Shown here: positions 4,528 through 6,314 of the stretch, one piece after another
Position numbering within the stretch: position 1 is the first letter of the stretch
How the letters are laid out: each line of letters opens with the position of its first letter
Assembly: GCA_014796735.1 (NCBI GenBank)
Contig: JAAVIG010000019.1
Span: 1-6,314 of the forward strand
Direction of reading: 5' to 3'
Source of the DNA: Oscillospiraceae bacterium
GTDB lineage: Bacteria > Bacillota > Clostridia > Oscillospirales > Ruminococcaceae
Length of the DNA: 6,314 nt
Translations under genes and position numbers: made by a program
Notes under the pieces: model-generated
Told to the model about the DNA's origin: nothing
What the model saw: the letters and a program-made list of their open reading frames with translations, nothing else
The model's database searches: none

Positions 4528-5793
4528 TTATTCAAAGCTAAAAGCATTTTCCCGTGAAAAGTCCTCCAGCGCATACCTCATAGCGTCCATCAAGTGGTTA
4601 AAATCATCAATGGGCCTATTTATTTTCTGCCCCGTCCTACTATCGGTATCCCAAGTATAATTAGAAATTTCGGTAATAAAATTAACGCATTTCGGGTGAA
4701 CGAAGATCTTAAAATCCCGAATAAAATCAATACCGCTGTTTACGCTGTCCTTACCCTTCCTTGCCCTGCGAATACGCGAAAGACCGAGGGTGTAAAGCCG
4801 GTCAATACTTTTCGGCTCAGCGGCGTCTGCCTTAATTTTTTCTTTTGCATACCCCGCCTTAACCACCGCCTCAGCAATAGCCTCATTACTCATGCCCTTT
4901 TTGTAAATCTCGTCAAAAACCCAAATAGTTTTCGCCTTGGTATCAATAAGCCCGCAAAACAAAGCGGTGGGGTCGTTTGTATACCCGAAGTCAAGCCCGA
5001 AAGCCGAGCTTACATTAGGCAGCCTGCGCAGTTCCTCCAAATCAAAAGCCTTTTCCTCCCAGTTTTCATAAACAAGCCCGTCAACGATCCCCCATTCTCC
5101 CAGCCCGGCAACTCTATAACGCCGAGGATTATTTTCTCTCATGGTATCAAAAACCTTTTTATCGGCTTCATCAAGCCATTCGTTACAGGTATAATTTGTA
5201 GTCATAGCCAGCGTTTCACTGTCCTGCTTGTCAAAAAACCGCTTCTTAATCCAGTGATGTTCATTCCAAGGATTAAAAGTCAAGGTGATCTGCTTAAACA
5301 GCCCTGTTTCTTCGGGAATAGCGCCGCGAATAGATTCATCAAGCATATTAAAATCATTTTCATTACCGATCTCATACGCCTCCTCGATCCAGCACCAGCA
5401 CAAAAACCCGTGTTCAACGGTGATCGAAGTAACCTTAAGCGGGTCGTCAAGCCCCCTGAAATAAATCTTTTGTCCCGTAGGCTTATAAGTCATTTCCAAA
5501 GGACTTTCCTTAATATCCCAAAATTGGGCAACCTCCAGCCTGTTGATAGCCCATTTAAGCTCGGTAAAGCAGCTATCCTTAAGCGTACGAAAAACCTTTC
5601 TCACCACCAAAAGGTTAGCGTCGGGGTAAGCCATAAGGTTAACAATACACCAAAGCGCGGTAGTCTTACTTTTTTTTGAAGCACGCGACCCCTTACAAAC
5701 GCGGTAACGCCCTTGCCACCGCCAGAAAGTGCCGTACCCCTTACCCACAAGCTGGGGCAAATACAGCCTCTTAACCGTCTTCAAGCTCTTCAC
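4528..5793 (-). CDS. terL: Terminase large subunit (TerL), PBSX/Terminase_3 type ATPase-nuclease
   Basis: A 421-residue packaging motor. The N-terminal ATPase carries a Walker A-like loop GSRASKKSKTT (residues 35-45), a Walker B-like CWCWIEEA (132-139) with catalytic-type glutamate E138, and the coupling motif TFNPWNEHHW (172-181). The C-terminal RNase H-like nuclease shows its acidic residues in GLDFGYTNDPTAL (D268), KADAAEPKSID (D323, E326) and DDFNHLMDAMRYA (D396/D397, D403). Known role: ATP-driven DNA translocation into the prohead through the portal, and cleavage of concatemeric DNA. The protein appears complete. Start choice is uncertain: the GTG at 5793 has only a poor GGGAA site directly against it, and translational coupling to the overlapping terS is likely. 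A TTG three codons later is an alternative. Normally the portal gene follows directly; here a hicB unit intervenes. Confidence 0.95.
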   Translation of the reverse strand: MKSLKTVKRLYLPQLVGKGYGTFWRWQGRYRVCKGSRASKKSKTTALWCIVNLMAYPDANLLVVRKVFRTLKDSCFTELKWAINRLEVAQFWDIKESPLEMTYKPTGQKIYFRGLDDPLKVTSITVEHGFLCWCWIEEAYEIGNENDFNMLDESIRGAIPEETGLFKQITLTFNPWNEHHWIKKRFFDKQDSETLAMTTNYTCNEWLDEADKKVFDTMRENNPRRYRVAGLGEWGIVDGLVYENWEEKAFDLEELRRLPNVSSAFGLDFGYTNDPTALFCGLIDTKAKTIWVFDEIYKKGMSNEAIAEAVVKAGYAKEKIKADAAEPKSIDRLYTLGLSRIRRARKGKDSVNSGIDFIRDFKIFVHPKCVNFITEISNYTWDTDSRTGQKINRPIDDFNHLMDAMRYALEDFSRENAFSFE

Positions 5794-6196
5794 TTCCCGA
5801 TATAATCACAGGAACGGCGCCGCCCACATCGATATTATCCTTAAACAGCCCGTACCGTTTGCCGATAAGCTCGGCGGCCTTTAGTCTTTCCCTTGCGGCA
5901 ACATCAATATCCGCAATTTTCTGAACCCCGTCTCCCGCGAAAAGTAAGGTCTGTTCTCTATGCTCTCCCCTCATAACGGCGGTCAGATATTCAAGCACCT
6001 CTTGAGTATCGGCGATATTTTTATTGTGAAGCTGTTGAAGCACTTCATCAATATACGCTTTCAGTTCATTATTTTTGAGCATTCTGTAAGAATTTCGGCC
6101 GGCCGACTTTTCCGAATATCCCGCGCGGATCGCCGCTTGTGTGGCGTTGCAATCGATCAAAAATTCATCACAAAATCTTTTCTGTTTTTCCGTCAT
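5771..6196 (-). CDS. terS: Terminase small subunit (TerS), Terminase_2 family
   Basis: A 141-residue protein whose N-terminus (MTEKQKRFCDEFLIDCNATQ) is the hallmark of the small terminase family of Gram-positive phages (Terminase_2 type). Residues about 17-42 (NATQAAIRAGY...) form the expected helix-turn-helix for recognising the packaging site. The rest is helical, with a short hydrophobic and acidic tail. Known role: it binds phage DNA, oligomerises, and recruits or regulates the large subunit that cuts and translocates the DNA. The ATG is preceded at nine bases by a strong GGAAAGGAG site (6206-6214), which fixes the start. The 3' end overlaps the large subunit gene by 23 bases, as is usual for terminase pairs. 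Length is normal and no defect is visible. The family call is secure; the DNA site it recognises cannot be read from the window. Confidence 0.93.
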   Translation of the reverse strand: MTEKQKRFCDEFLIDCNATQAAIRAGYSEKSAGRNSYRMLKNNELKAYIDEVLQQLHNKNIADTQEVLEYLTAVMRGEHREQTLLFAGDGVQKIADIDVAARERLKAAELIGKRYGLFKDNIDVGGAVPVIISGSEELEDG

Positions 6197-6314
6197 AAAC
6201 TTCAGCTCCTTTCCGAATTTTTATAAAAGATAAGCCCTGACCCGTTACCGGCAAGTCAAGACTCAAATATTCAAAAAAGCAAATTTATCATCACCTGCTT
6301 TGCTATTGTAAATT

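Noticed and set aside
4594..5679. 361-codon plus-strand open frame
   Set aside because: Exactly antisense to terL, which has all terminase motifs. The translation is rich in Pro, Asn, Ile and Phe with no recognisable domain, and comes from codon bias on the opposite strand.
6215..6262. Possible terS promoter (TTGCCG, 16 bases, TATCTT) and a weak TGAC...GTCA inverted repeat upstream of terS
   Set aside because: Both hexamers match only four of six positions and the repeat arms are four bases; too weak to annotate.
6263..6313. Open frame on the minus strand ending IYNSKAGDDKFAFLNI, possibly the tail of an upstream gene
   Set aside because: Only 16 codons are visible, and a second frame is also open from the window edge, so neither can be chosen.

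Overview
The window is a late-gene (packaging and head) segment of a tailed bacteriophage or prophage, almost certainly from a Firmicutes/Clostridia host. The head genes resemble the SPP1/PBSX type of Gram-positive phages, the ribosome binding sites are strong AAGGAG-like sites, and the genes sit tightly packed on one strand with overlaps. All credible genes are on the minus strand, so transcription runs from position 6314 towards 1.

Layout in the direction of transcription: (1) 6196-5771 small terminase and 5793-4528 large terminase, overlapping by 23 bases. (2) 4446-4063, a lone HicB-type antitoxin gene with its own promoter, a palindromic operator-like element and its own rho-independent terminator. 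It has no hicA partner and looks like a moron inserted between the terminase and portal genes. (3) 3987-2488 SPP1-gp6-like portal protein, overlapping by ATGA with (4) 2491-737, a 584-residue MuF/SPP1-gp7-like minor head protein. After a low-complexity linker this protein carries a C-terminal zincin metallopeptidase domain whose active site closely resembles that of anthrax lethal factor. (5) An AT-rich tail of small genes: a 67-residue protein beginning one base after the toxin stop (candidate immunity protein), a possible 30-residue ORF, and a 74-residue unknown protein, closed by a second rho-independent terminator. (6) Beyond the terminator, a 42-codon open frame at 132-4 with an AAGGAG near its end, pointing to a further gene outside the window.

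The central idea is a phage polymorphic toxin. TerS/TerL drive DNA into the prohead through the portal. The MuF protein is a minor head protein attached to the portal region, and its C-terminal protease domain could be carried in the virion and delivered to the infected cell. The small downstream genes would then protect the lysogen. MuF-toxin fusions are a known general class in Firmicutes temperate phages. What is specific here is the lethal-factor-like catalytic signature and a perfect-consensus promoter (TTGACA, 16 bases, TATAAT with a TG extension) inside the linker-coding DNA, just upstream of the toxin domain and facing the putative immunity genes.

There is no gene-free stretch longer than 300 bases. 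The right end (6197-6314) holds the terS ribosome binding site and no promoter I could support. No tRNA, CRISPR, insertion sequence or attachment site was seen.
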